This document shows, one piece after another, positions 54,504 through 63,027 of a stretch of DNA of 64,000 nucleotides. The stretch spans positions 1 through 64,000 of the forward strand of contig NZ_BLTJ01000007.1 in NCBI RefSeq assembly GCF_013282095.1, read 5' to 3'. Source of the DNA: Enterocloster alcoholdehydrogenati (GTDB taxonomy: Bacteria > Bacillota > Clostridia > Lachnospirales > Lachnospiraceae). The first letter of the stretch is position 1. Each line of letters starts with the position of its first letter. A program made the translations under genes and the position numbers. A model generated the notes under the pieces. It saw only the letters and a list, made by a program, of their open reading frames with translations, was not told the DNA's origin and did no database searches.

Positions 54504-54526
54504 CTTTTGGATAGTATCTATCAAAA
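54504..54526. promoter_or_regulatory. Candidate HxlR operator
   Basis: TTTTGGATAG (54504-54513), three bases, then CTATCAAAAA (54517-54526) is a dyad with one mismatch in ten. It lies 13 bases ahead of the regulator's start codon and downstream of its promoter. Confidence 0.5.
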
Positions 54527-54547
54527 AAGTGCGTTCTTACATAATCA

Positions 54548-54576
54548 ATTATATCATGCTAAAGTAAAAACAACAA
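54548..54576 (-). promoter_or_regulatory. Promoter of the HxlR regulator gene
   Basis: On the minus strand TTGTTG (54571-54576), a 17-base spacer and TATAAT (54548-54553). The opposite strand has a weak promoter (TTACAT-17-TAAAGT) for the oxidoreductase. Confidence 0.6.
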
Positions 54577-54612
54577 GAAACTAAAACGTCCATCCGACAG
54601 GAGGAGCAACAA

Positions 54613-55626
54613 ATGAATATTCTGAATACGCCCATTATGGTTGGAAATATTAAACTCAATAATAGAATTGTCATGCCGCCAATGGCTACTGCCAAAGCAG
54701 GAAATGACGGAAAGGTAAGTCAAGCTTTATGCAATTACTATGATGAAAAATCACATGGCAGTTATATTGGACTAATTATAACAGAGCATAGTTTTATCAG
54801 CCCTGAGGGAAAAGCAGGCAACGGGCAATTAGCCATTGCTGACGACAGCGATATTGATGGTCTGGAAAAAATCGTAAATGTGATTCATAAAAACGATACA
54901 AAGGCTATGGCGCAAATCAGTCATGCAGGCGGTGCAGCGAAAACGAGCATTACAGGGCAAACTACATTAAGCGCAAGTGCAAATCCCCTGCCAAGAGCAG
55001 GAAAAGAAAATACAGACATTCCGAAAGAAATGAATCTCTTAGATATTCAAAAAGTAGTTGATGATTTTGCCAAAGCTGCAATCAGAGCAAAAAAAGCCGG
55101 ATATGACGGGGTTGAAATCCATTCAGCACATGGATATTTATTAAATCAATTCTACTCTCCACTAACAAACAAAAGAACTGATGAGTACAGCGGAAGTACG
55201 CTAATGGGGCGTATTAAACTCCACTTGGATGTTATTCAGACTGTTCGTGAAGCCGTTGGGAAGGATTATCCCATTGCGTTACGGCTTGGTGCATGTGATT
55301 ACATTCCAGGAGGCAGCACACTTCAAGATAGTATTGCTGCGGCAAAAGAATTTGAAAAAGCCGGAATTGATTTGCTTGATATATCGGGTGGTTTCTGTGG
55401 ATATATCAATCCATACAGTAAGGAACAGGGATATTTCAGCGAGATTACGGAAGAACTCAAAAAACATATTAGCATTCCTATTATTTTAACAGGAGGAATT
55501 GTAGATGCAGCAACTGCTGAAAAACTGTTATTGGAAAACAAGACAGACTTAGTTGGTGTCGGCAGAGCGATATTAAAAAATTCAGACTGGGCAAAAAACG
55601 CACATTTTTACATCAATAAAAATTAA
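54613..55626 (+). CDS. Old yellow enzyme-like NADH:flavin oxidoreductase
   Basis: A 337-residue FMN-dependent ene-reductase of the OYE family, in the short YqjM-like form without a 4Fe-4S domain. It shows LNNRIVMPPMATA, AQISHAGGAAK, GYDGVEIHSAHGYLLNQFYSP (the His-x-x-His substrate pair), LRLGACDYIPGG and VGVGRAIL near the C-terminal FMN phosphate site. AGGAGGAGC precedes the ATG. It is divergently controlled by the HxlR gene. The base composition is clearly lower in G+C than the flanks (row 54721-54780 has 17 G+C of 60), suggesting acquisition by transfer. Confidence 0.92.
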   Translation: MNILNTPIMVGNIKLNNRIVMPPMATAKAGNDGKVSQALCNYYDEKSHGSYIGLIITEHSFISPEGKAGNGQLAIADDSDIDGLEKIVNVIHKNDTKAMAQISHAGGAAKTSITGQTTLSASANPLPRAGKENTDIPKEMNLLDIQKVVDDFAKAAIRAKKAGYDGVEIHSAHGYLLNQFYSPLTNKRTDEYSGSTLMGRIKLHLDVIQTVREAVGKDYPIALRLGACDYIPGGSTLQDSIAAAKEFEKAGIDLLDISGGFCGYINPYSKEQGYFSEITEELKKHISIPIILTGGIVDAATAEKLLLENKTDLVGVGRAILKNSDWAKNAHFYINKN

Positions 55627-55693
55627 CAGTATGAAGCGGCATACAAAAATAAACCGTTGTTTTAGTGCGTTGACATAAAACAGATTAAGTTTA

Positions 55694-55726
55694 AGGGGCT
55701 GTCAGAAAATAGATAGCCCCTTTTTG
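55694..55726 (+). terminator. Terminator of the OYE gene
   Basis: AGGGGCT (55694-55700) pairs with AGCCCCT (55715-55721), followed by a T run. Confidence 0.78.
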
Positions 55727-55794
55727 CAAACCGTTTCTGCTGTTTCCTTATTGATATTCGCCAAATGATAAGCAGCCTTTTTTCACATCTGATT

Positions 55795-57579
55795 TCATAG
55801 ATTCAGATCTATGGCTACCTCATTCTCTCTCTGTGGTATAATACATATCTTCAATGCCTGAAATCCGGGGATCAGGTTAAATATCCGCTCTGTTCCATAC
55901 GGCAGATCCATCCTTCCATCTGCAGTAATCCGAACAGAGGACTCCGGCTTTATTATCTCTATCCGGTTTAAATCTTCTTCCCGGATCACCGTTTCGCCGC
56001 TTGAACTGATAACAGGACAGATCATTATGCCCTCCTCAAACCCGGCACGGATCCTTATTCTCTGCTTATCAAACTCATACTCGATCCAATAGGGCAGTTT
56101 CCGGTCCGGACACAGGCAGTGAGCCATATCCTTCATACAGCCCCATACCCTGATGGTCCGGCCCGATACCTGCACCTTTGCGCTGTCTTCATATATGCTG
56201 CTGTAGCGCTCCCCATTAACTGTGGTTTCGATCCGAAACGCCAGGCATTCGTGTATACAGCCCACGGGAAGCTGCATATTATCAGGTTCCTTTAAAGAAT
56301 AGTCTGCCATCCCCGCACACAGGACAGGACCGGATCGTCTGTGGCTTAACATAGACAGGGTTCCACCGCTGACATGGCCGCCCGGCATATATTCCCAGTC
56401 GCAGGCTGTAACAGAAGCGTTAAACAGCGGGGCAGTTACCTTCCATGTTCTGACTTCCGAATAGCTTCGGATAACCACCTCCTGTTCTTCCCTCTCCTGC
56501 CTGAATGTTCTGTCCTCTGTCTTTATCCATCCCTCTGTTTCCTGGTCTGCAATTCCGGCCAGCACCTTTGCATGGGTGAACGTATGATGGACGCATATTG
56601 GCTGTCCGGCGTTTCCATAATGAGGACCTCCCATCAGAAGCCCATCCTTTGTGCAGCGTTTCAGTAATTCCAGATTTTTTCGGGCCGCTTCTGTGCAGTC
56701 GGCCGCTTTCTCAGTATTTTCTTCCAAAGCGGCCGCCATCAGATACCCCAGCGCACATCCATCTGAAGTGCGGCTTCCCCAGTAACTCCACTTATAGTTT
56801 CTTGTTCCAAAGCTGTTGTCCCATCCGCCGTCATTGAGCATGAAATCCATATGAGCCTCCAGCCCCTTTTTCGCCAGGAACGCAGTATCCTTTTCCCTGC
56901 TTATCAGTGCATATCTCAAAAGAGCCGGAAGTGTTTCTTCTACATTGTAGCCGATATCTACTGCCGAACATCCCATTTTGCTTTTCCTGCCCCGGGGAAC
57001 ACCTTCTCCCTCCAACAGATCGTTTTCGGTTGCTGCGCATTTTACAGCAGCCGAAAGATCCCGCCCCTTTTCTTTGTACCGTTCTTCAGCCAGGATATCT
57101 CCGCATAAAAACATGGCAAGAGCATTTGAGACGGGATAATTGATATTATTGTCTGAAAGTTCATCAAACGAATACAAAAACTCAGCCGCCTTTTTCAGCC
57201 GTTCTCTCCACAGCCTTTTTGTATCGTCATCCAGAAGAGACTCATGGTATTTCAGACAGTCAGCAAGCTGAATGGCATAAAATACCGTAATTCCCTTCCA
57301 GTCGGAATCGATATCATTCTGTATGGATCCGTCTTCCTTAGAAACCGTATGCTCTGTCCAGAGAAAAACAGCCTTCGCCGCCTCAACCCATTTCCTTTCT
57401 CTGGTCTTTTCTGCCATTACTAAGAAAGGATACATGGCATCTGCGCATCTTCCGTGGATCCTTCCGCAGGCCGGACACAGAATCCCTCCGTCCAAACGTT
57501 TCTCTCCCGTATTTCTGATTTGAAGCCTTAAAAGGCTTTCGCTCCATTCTTCAAGCAAATTATTGCATAGTTCTTTCAT
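55795..57579 (-). CDS. Uncharacterised 594-residue protein of the glycan locus (alpha-toroid/beta architecture)
   Basis: A 594-residue protein without signal peptide. Residues 1-370 are mostly helical, with regular spacing as in (alpha/alpha) toroid enzymes. Early on is the motif GGILCPACGRIHGRCADAMYPFLVMAEKT, with a CPxC pair that may bind metal, then INYPVSNALAMFLCGDIL and WGSRTSDGCALGYLMAAALEE. Residues 380-594 are beta-rich (VVIRSYSEVRTWKVTAPLFNASVTACDWEY). This overall plan resembles heparinase-type lyases and related hydrolases, but I cannot place it in a family. GGGGAG before the ATG at 57579 sets the start. It lies 11 bases after the GH88 gene and is the last gene of the DUF2264-GH88 operon. 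Confidence 0.75.
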   Translation of the reverse strand: MKELCNNLLEEWSESLLRLQIRNTGEKRLDGGILCPACGRIHGRCADAMYPFLVMAEKTRERKWVEAAKAVFLWTEHTVSKEDGSIQNDIDSDWKGITVFYAIQLADCLKYHESLLDDDTKRLWRERLKKAAEFLYSFDELSDNNINYPVSNALAMFLCGDILAEERYKEKGRDLSAAVKCAATENDLLEGEGVPRGRKSKMGCSAVDIGYNVEETLPALLRYALISREKDTAFLAKKGLEAHMDFMLNDGGWDNSFGTRNYKWSYWGSRTSDGCALGYLMAAALEENTEKAADCTEAARKNLELLKRCTKDGLLMGGPHYGNAGQPICVHHTFTHAKVLAGIADQETEGWIKTEDRTFRQEREEQEVVIRSYSEVRTWKVTAPLFNASVTACDWEYMPGGHVSGGTLSMLSHRRSGPVLCAGMADYSLKEPDNMQLPVGCIHECLAFRIETTVNGERYSSIYEDSAKVQVSGRTIRVWGCMKDMAHCLCPDRKLPYWIEYEFDKQRIRIRAGFEEGIMICPVISSSGETVIREEDLNRIEIIKPESSVRITADGRMDLPYGTERIFNLIPGFQALKICIIPQRENEVAIDLNL

Positions 57580-57590
57580 AACACTCCCCT

Positions 57591-58763
57591 TTACCAATAC
57601 GGATTCCATTCTCTGCTCAGGCGCACCAGACCCTCTGCATAATAATAATCTCCCAAAAGATTGCATTCGTCAATCCCATGATCAATACAGTCATTATACG
57701 GCGTCTTGCGCCCATATACGCCATGAAGAAGCTGACCGTCTGATTCTTCCGGTCCTCTGACTGCACACTGGTCGCACAGCGCTTTCATAAGACGCTTTGC
57801 CGCTCCCACATAAAAATCCGCCTTTTCCTTTGGAAGGAAACGGGTCATTTCCAGCATACCGCAGGCGGCAACCGCTGAAGCCGATGAATCTCTCGGTTCG
57901 CTGCTTCCGTCCGTAAATACAAAGTCCCAATAAGGAATCAGGTTTTCAGGCAAATGCTCTATGAAATAATCCGCCACATATTCAAACAGCACTTCATAAG
58001 CTGGATCCCTGGTATAGCGGTAGCTCAGAGCAATACCATAAATTCCCCACGCCTGGCCTCTGGCCCATGCAGAATCTGCGGAATATCCCTGATGCGTCAC
58101 GCCGCGCAGCGGCGCTCCTGTTTCCGGATCAAAGTAGAAGGTGTGATATGCTGAATAATCAGGGCGGATAAGCACCTTCAGCGCTGTCCGCACATGGGCC
58201 TGGGCTTTTTCCCTGTACTTATCGTCTCCTGTTTCTGCGCTGGCCCAGTATAACAGAGGCAGGTTCAGCAGGCAGTCAATAATCAGACGATAATTGCCCG
58301 GATCATCCAGGCTGCCCCATGCCTGAAGAAACTGGCCTTTCTCATGAAACCGCTCTAACAGCATATCTGCTGCCAGAAGCGCTGTTTCCCTGGCATTTTT
58401 ATCCCCTGTCAGCTTATAGGCAGCCACGCAGGACGGAGAATACAAAAAACCCAGATCATGGGTATCCGTCTCAATCCTTCTTTCTGCGCGTTCCCGAAAG
58501 CTTACCGTATGGGCCATGGCAGCATCCCGAAAGCAGGGATCGCCCGTACACTCGTAGGCCAGCCATAATTCTCCCGTCCAGAATCCATTGGTCCACTGAT
58601 TATTCTCTGCTTTCGTATAAAACTGGTTGGTGCTGAAAATATGTTTAAAATCCGTTCCGAAACGTTCCAGGGCAAACCGTGTCTGCCCCCATGCCCGCTC
58701 CAGCGCTTCATACAGCTGTTTTTCTCCCAGTTCCGGGTATTTCAAAAATTCTTCTCGTTTCAT
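57591..58763 (-). CDS. Glycoside hydrolase family 88 (unsaturated glucuronyl hydrolase)
   Basis: A 390-residue (alpha/alpha)6-barrel enzyme of the GH88/UGL type. It removes the 4,5-unsaturated uronic acid left at the non-reducing end by polysaccharide lyases, using a hydration mechanism. Candidate catalytic Asp residues are D103 in THDLGFLY and D163 in IIDCLLNLPLLYW; the N-terminal WTNGFWTGELWLAYE and central GYSADSAWARGQAWGIYG are typical. No signal peptide, so it is cytoplasmic. AGGAGGAAAGAT precedes the ATG. It sits 12 bases after the DUF2264 gene. It fits downstream of the heparinase-type lyase. Confidence 0.93.
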   Translation of the reverse strand: MKREEFLKYPELGEKQLYEALERAWGQTRFALERFGTDFKHIFSTNQFYTKAENNQWTNGFWTGELWLAYECTGDPCFRDAAMAHTVSFRERAERRIETDTHDLGFLYSPSCVAAYKLTGDKNARETALLAADMLLERFHEKGQFLQAWGSLDDPGNYRLIIDCLLNLPLLYWASAETGDDKYREKAQAHVRTALKVLIRPDYSAYHTFYFDPETGAPLRGVTHQGYSADSAWARGQAWGIYGIALSYRYTRDPAYEVLFEYVADYFIEHLPENLIPYWDFVFTDGSSEPRDSSASAVAACGMLEMTRFLPKEKADFYVGAAKRLMKALCDQCAVRGPEESDGQLLHGVYGRKTPYNDCIDHGIDECNLLGDYYYAEGLVRLSREWNPYW

Positions 58764-58775
58764 TATCTTTCCTCC

Positions 58776-60482
58776 TTATATTTCCACAAATGTCTCCAGA
58801 GTTGTGATACCGGCCTCAATCCTGCCCCATACCGCCGGAATGCAGGTATTGGGATACAGTAAATTTGTATTAGGCTCTGCCTGGATGAAATACGGCTCCA
58901 TTCCGCCGCACTGAGCTGTCACCCGGCATCGCTGCAGATGATTGCGCACCTCTGCAAAGCTTTCTCCATTTCCACTTTCTGTCTGATATCCGTCCTCATA
59001 CATCGCCACGGCAAATCCACAGTCAAAAACAGCTGCACTTTTATCAGAAATAATCTTATGCCTGCGGATATGGCCCTCCGGAACCGGCCATATCTCTGTG
59101 CGAACGGAAATTCCCCTCACAGGGCTCCATTCGGACCATATATGATCCGTCTCCACACCATAACGGATGCTTCTTCTTCTGACATACACCTGCTGTTCTC
59201 CTTCCAGAACAAAGGCCAGCATACTGTCCGGCGCCGCTTCCACAAGATTCTCACAGGAATGAGCCACTGAGAACGCAAATTTTGTGGAATAAACAAACTT
59301 TCCGTATTTCTCCACAAAATGTCCCAGTACATTTTTGTTGTACACAGCAGGCACATAGGCAAATGCGCCCTGTTCTCCCTGCTGAATCAGCATTTCCGCA
59401 TATAAGAGCCGGCTTAGCCGTTTCTGCCGTGGAAACGGCTTTTCCTGCGCGCTCCAATACGGATGATGATCCGAAAGAGCCAGAATGAGAAATATCTTCA
59501 TAGACCAGTAGGGGCTTCCCGGACTGTTATACCGTTCTGCCATGGTCAGGTTTCCGTAGGCATAGCCAACATTCAAAATCCCATCTCTCTCAAAGATATT
59601 CTTTGACAGCCAATAGCGGATATTCCTGTTTACGATTCCCTTGATCTCTCCCACATCGCAGTTTCCTGCTCCTGAAAGCAGGGACGCCGGCCAAAAAGCG
59701 GCCTGGGCCATCCGGTAGGTCAGTGACCTGCCATATGGCAGGGCCGCTCCTTCCCAGTCAAACCAGAGAATAAATTCCCGTTGAAATTCTGCCGCCCGTT
59801 TCTTCAGTCTCCGACAGCGATCCGAATCCTCTGCCTGGGCAAAAGCAGCATAAATCTGGCTGTAATACTCCATGGCAAACGGACAGTAATAATCTTTCTG
59901 ATCCGAAACGCCGTCCACATACCAGCCATCGCCCAGATAACAGGCATCCATATAGGCAAGGTCTGATTCCAGCCGTTCCTGACTATATGGCATTCCCCTG
60001 TTTTTCAGCGCCAGATTGACCAGTATTCTGAAATAATACCAGTTGCACTTTGGCAGTTCATGGTCATTGATCTGGGAAATCCATGTGCATATCCTGTCCT
60101 TTTCCTCCGCAGAAAACGGATCCCATAAAATTTCCGGAGCCATCAGGATTCCCGCTGCGATAGGGGCCATCTCTACAAAACGCTGATCATAATCCCCGCA
60201 CTGTCCCCAATATTCCGGATGCTGCGGATCTGTCCCTGACGCAATTCCCTGATGATAGATCTGTTCCCATCCTTCACTTCTTCCGCCGCCTGCCCAAAAC
60301 GGTACCAGCCCCCAAAGCGGCCGGGCAAAGGTTTCCATTTCAATGATATTTCCTGAATAGCCTGCTCCCGTCCCCGACAGCCTTATCCTCGCTTTTCCTT
60401 CACTGAACCACTTTCGCAGCGGTTCCAGCATTTCCAGCAGCAATTCCTGGTAGTCTTTTTTGTCATATAATATCTGATTCAT
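58776..60482 (-). CDS. DUF2264 domain protein
   Basis: A 568-residue protein of the DUF2264 family, predicted (alpha/alpha) toroid plus beta domain. Family segments are IEMETFARPLWGLVPFWAGGG, QRFVEMAPIAAGILMAP, NWYYFRILVNLALKNRG, GWYVDGVSDQKDYYCPFAMEYYSQIYA and RYNSPGSPYWSMKIFL. DUF2264 genes often lie in polysaccharide-degradation loci; enzymatic function is not established. No signal peptide. It is the first gene of the three-gene operon, with a promoter about 260 bases upstream; the start ATG has a weak ribosome site. Confidence 0.9.
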   Translation of the reverse strand: MNQILYDKKDYQELLLEMLEPLRKWFSEGKARIRLSGTGAGYSGNIIEMETFARPLWGLVPFWAGGGRSEGWEQIYHQGIASGTDPQHPEYWGQCGDYDQRFVEMAPIAAGILMAPEILWDPFSAEEKDRICTWISQINDHELPKCNWYYFRILVNLALKNRGMPYSQERLESDLAYMDACYLGDGWYVDGVSDQKDYYCPFAMEYYSQIYAAFAQAEDSDRCRRLKKRAAEFQREFILWFDWEGAALPYGRSLTYRMAQAAFWPASLLSGAGNCDVGEIKGIVNRNIRYWLSKNIFERDGILNVGYAYGNLTMAERYNSPGSPYWSMKIFLILALSDHHPYWSAQEKPFPRQKRLSRLLYAEMLIQQGEQGAFAYVPAVYNKNVLGHFVEKYGKFVYSTKFAFSVAHSCENLVEAAPDSMLAFVLEGEQQVYVRRRSIRYGVETDHIWSEWSPVRGISVRTEIWPVPEGHIRRHKIISDKSAAVFDCGFAVAMYEDGYQTESGNGESFAEVRNHLQRCRVTAQCGGMEPYFIQAEPNTNLLYPNTCIPAVWGRIEAGITTLETFVEI

Positions 60483-60736
60483 ACGCTTTTCCTTATCCTG
60501 TCATACTGCACTGCCTGCAACGTCAAAAATCTCTCTCCTCCCGCTCGTTTTTGTTGGTTCTGACGTCTCAAATTCATACTGCAGAATTCACAGCGCGCCT
60601 CGTTCTTTACAGACCGATTATAAGCATTTAAAGCCTGGTTTTACAATCAGCATTTTTTTCAGATATGCAGATTTTCCCTGGTAATTGCTTGGTTTTCCCT
60701 GACAGATCCATCTTTTCCGTTAAAACAGGGTTTCCA

Positions 60737-60764
60737 GTTATAATGACCCTGTTGTACACAGCAA
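60737..60764 (-). promoter_or_regulatory. Candidate promoter of the DUF2264 operon
   Basis: On the minus strand TTGCTG (60759-60764), a 16-base spacer and TATAAC (60737-60742). The 428-base gap 60483-60910 has no gene; besides this promoter it contains the terminator of the VOC gene. Confidence 0.45.
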
Positions 60765-60835
60765 AAAAAGCAAACCAAGTATGCCGCATCATATTTTCTG
60801 CACGGTTAAAAATCCCACCCATTATGTGCAAATTT

Positions 60836-60886
60836 TAAAAATACCCCAATAGCAGACACTGCTCCAGTATCCTGCTATCGGGGTAT
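60836..60886 (-). terminator. Terminator of the VOC gene
   Basis: A 15-bp stem with one mismatch (60841-60855 with 60872-60886) is followed on the minus strand by a T-rich tract. It lies just downstream of the stop at 60911. Confidence 0.85.
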
Positions 60887-60910
60887 TATTACTATTTTCT
60901 GTATTCTCTT

Positions 60911-61258
60911 TTATTTCTGCATAATGTGAATGGCAAATCCGCCGTATTCACCGGCCAGATACACATTTTTCAGTGTGCCGCCCTCGTTGTAGGCTGCTGT
61001 ATCCATATTGAAAGAAAAACCTTTCTCCTTTAGTTCCTCCGCTGCCGCAGTCAAATCCGGCGTGCGCATGGCAATGTGGCCGTTAGCACCTAAGAACGGG
61101 GCCTTCATACATTCAAAGTAGGGGCCGGCAAATTCTGATTTATTGCCATGTCGGGGTTCTAAGCCAAACATCATGCATAAAAGCTCTGCCAGTTTTGCGG
61201 CCTCCTCTGCATTGGGGGTGTTGATGCCGATGTGCTCTAACTCAAATTTACAGTTCAT
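60911..61258 (-). CDS. VOC family protein
   Basis: A 115-residue vicinal-oxygen-chelate (glyoxalase/dioxygenase fold) protein made of two beta-alpha-beta-beta-beta units: CKFELEHIGINTPNAEEAAKLAELL and NGHIAMRTPDLTAAAEELKEKGFSF, with His and Glu metal-ligand candidates (EHIGI, HIAM). In related bacteria such domains occur next to or fused with KDPG-type aldolases of sugar-acid catabolism; here the role is unknown. GAGAGG before the ATG at 61258 favours it over an ATG six bases upstream. It lies 58 bases after the transporter gene. Confidence 0.8.
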   Translation of the reverse strand: MNCKFELEHIGINTPNAEEAAKLAELLCMMFGLEPRHGNKSEFAGPYFECMKAPFLGANGHIAMRTPDLTAAAEELKEKGFSFNMDTAAYNEGGTLKNVYLAGEYGGFAIHIMQK

Positions 61259-61316
61259 ATACATACCTCTCTTTCGCTTTATATATATCCGCTCTTTGAC
61301 CTTTGCAGCTCAGACA

Positions 61317-62594
61317 CTACATTGGGAACATGATCAGCGCTCCCGCCGTCAGGGCCAGCAGCCGGATAAAATACTGCGGAATGGTAAATTTCCAGAATTC
61401 CCTGATGTTATAATTTCCTACGCCCATAATCATGGCAGGCATACCATCTATTGGAAGAAAATGTCCGCACCACCCTGAAACAACAATGGCACAGGCAGCA
61501 GCTGTCGGATCCAGCCCCAGGTTTGTACAGGTTGCAATAGCAAGGGGTGCAAATACATACACTGTTCCAATGGTAGAGCCGGTCATGGTTGCAAGTACGC
61601 TTGTCAGGATACAGAACGTAAAAATCATAATAAACGGATTGATATGTCCGCCTAACATACCGGCTACGGCAGAGCCTACCAGGTCAGTAAGACCAGTGCT
61701 TCCCAAAGCATCTGCCACACCGATGACTCCCGCCGACATCAGTATAATGGGAGCGCTGATAGAATCGCGGATCTCCTTAAAATCCATAACCCCAGTCACC
61801 AGGATCACCGCAACAGACAGTCCTGCAACGGCATAACCGGCATCTCCGATCTTGCTCTGAAGAATCATGCCGATTACGGCTGCCACAAAGGCTGCGTATG
61901 TAACCTGCTCTTTCCATTTCGGCAGAGAGGAAGACGCAGTCCCCTGAGTCATTGCCTCTTCTGTGGCGGCTGCTATGGGATGATCCGGAAGAATCTTATA
62001 CTGGATCAGGCAGTTTAATAAGAATCCCAGAGACAAAAACAGGTTTACCATAGCGAATTTTGCAACAGGAACATTTGCAGTTACACCGGCGCTTCCCAGC
62101 ACAGCCAGAACAATGCCGTACTGTAAAGCAGTATTAAAGGGAAGCAGCGGATGGTTTGCTGCAAATCCCGCTGTCATAATGATTTTGGATGGGGGAAGTT
62201 TTTTGCTGTATGGCATGGTAGAAAGAAGCCCGATCACCATAACGTAGTATGCAGTAGAGCCTGTGCCAAAGAGGCTGCAGCCTAACATTACAACCAGGAT
62301 CATAAGCACATAGGCCTTCATTCCGCCCTTATTGGCCATATTGAACATGGTCTTTTTAAAGGCTGTAATAAAACTGGTTTTCTGAAGCGCAGCAATGATT
62401 GCCATGAATTCTGCCAGCATAATAATGGTAGCATTTGAAAATCCCGCAAAGGCTGATTTAATGTCAGCAATTCCGAAAATAACCAGCAAAAGGCAGGCAA
62501 GCAGAGGCGGCGCGCCAAAAGGCAGCTTATCTGTCATGATCAGAATGACCATGAACGCTGTAATTGCAAGCGCAATAATCATTTGAAGTGTCAT
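61317..62594 (-). CDS. SLC13/DASS family anion transporter
   Basis: A 425-residue polytopic membrane protein of the divalent-anion:sodium symporter group, related to dicarboxylate and other organic-anion carriers. It has about eleven helices, re-entrant-type motifs FSNATIIMLAEFMAI and LATMTGSTIGTVYVFAP, and SGWCGHFLPIDGMPAMIMGVGNY. The substrate is probably an organic acid, perhaps a sugar acid given the PdxA homologue upstream and the VOC gene downstream. GGAGGATAAAG before the ATG at 62594 decides the start; the frame is open further upstream. Confidence 0.88.
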   Translation of the reverse strand: MTLQMIIALAITAFMVILIMTDKLPFGAPPLLACLLLVIFGIADIKSAFAGFSNATIIMLAEFMAIIAALQKTSFITAFKKTMFNMANKGGMKAYVLMILVVMLGCSLFGTGSTAYYVMVIGLLSTMPYSKKLPPSKIIMTAGFAANHPLLPFNTALQYGIVLAVLGSAGVTANVPVAKFAMVNLFLSLGFLLNCLIQYKILPDHPIAAATEEAMTQGTASSSLPKWKEQVTYAAFVAAVIGMILQSKIGDAGYAVAGLSVAVILVTGVMDFKEIRDSISAPIILMSAGVIGVADALGSTGLTDLVGSAVAGMLGGHINPFIMIFTFCILTSVLATMTGSTIGTVYVFAPLAIATCTNLGLDPTAAACAIVVSGWCGHFLPIDGMPAMIMGVGNYNIREFWKFTIPQYFIRLLALTAGALIMFPM

Positions 62595-62700
62595 TTCTTT
62601 ATCCTCCTGTTTCATAGGTGTATTCCCAAAGTCAGCTCCCCAGGAAATCCATAAAACCGCTGTTCCCCGGTCCGCCAGAACATTTCGCAGTTTTGTTGTT

Positions 62701-62718
62701 TTGCACAATCACGTGCAA
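62701..62718. promoter_or_regulatory. Inverted repeat upstream of the SLC13 gene
   Basis: TTGCAC (62701-62706), six bases and GTGCAA (62713-62718) form a symmetrical 18-base dyad, 107 bases before the start codon. It may be an operator. The remainder of the 62595-63027 gap is AT-rich with a weak TATAAT-type -10 but no gene. Confidence 0.35.
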
Positions 62719-62974
62719 TTCATCTTGATCAAAGTATACAGGATGACAGCAAATTACACAATAAGCAAGGCATTTTTGTGTGTTACATTTAGAAACAATT
62801 ATAAAGTATTTATAAACTAATGATAAAATATGTCATTTTTTGAAACATATATGAGTAAACTTACAGCAATGCGTTTCAGCTTAAAACATTTAAAACGATA
62901 CTGCTGCAATGACAGACTGGACAAGGATGAGGTTTATCCAATCTGGTTCTGGCGGGCTGCGCCAAACATAAACA

Positions 62975-62994
62975 GGCGGGGATTACTCCCCGCC
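62975..62994 (-). terminator. Hairpin after the pdxA-like gene
   Basis: GGCGGGGA (62975-62982) pairs with TCCCCGCC (62987-62994) around a four-base loop. The T tract is poor, so it may be a weak terminator. It lies about 35 bases after the stop at 63028. Confidence 0.5.
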
Positions 62995-63027
62995 CCTTGA
63001 TGAATCGCAGACCGCTGCGCACCCTGT

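Noticed and set aside
55690-55726. AAGGGGCTGTCAGAAAA as an IS-element remnant.
   Set aside because: It forms a normal terminator hairpin with T run, and no transposase fragment or direct repeat is visible.
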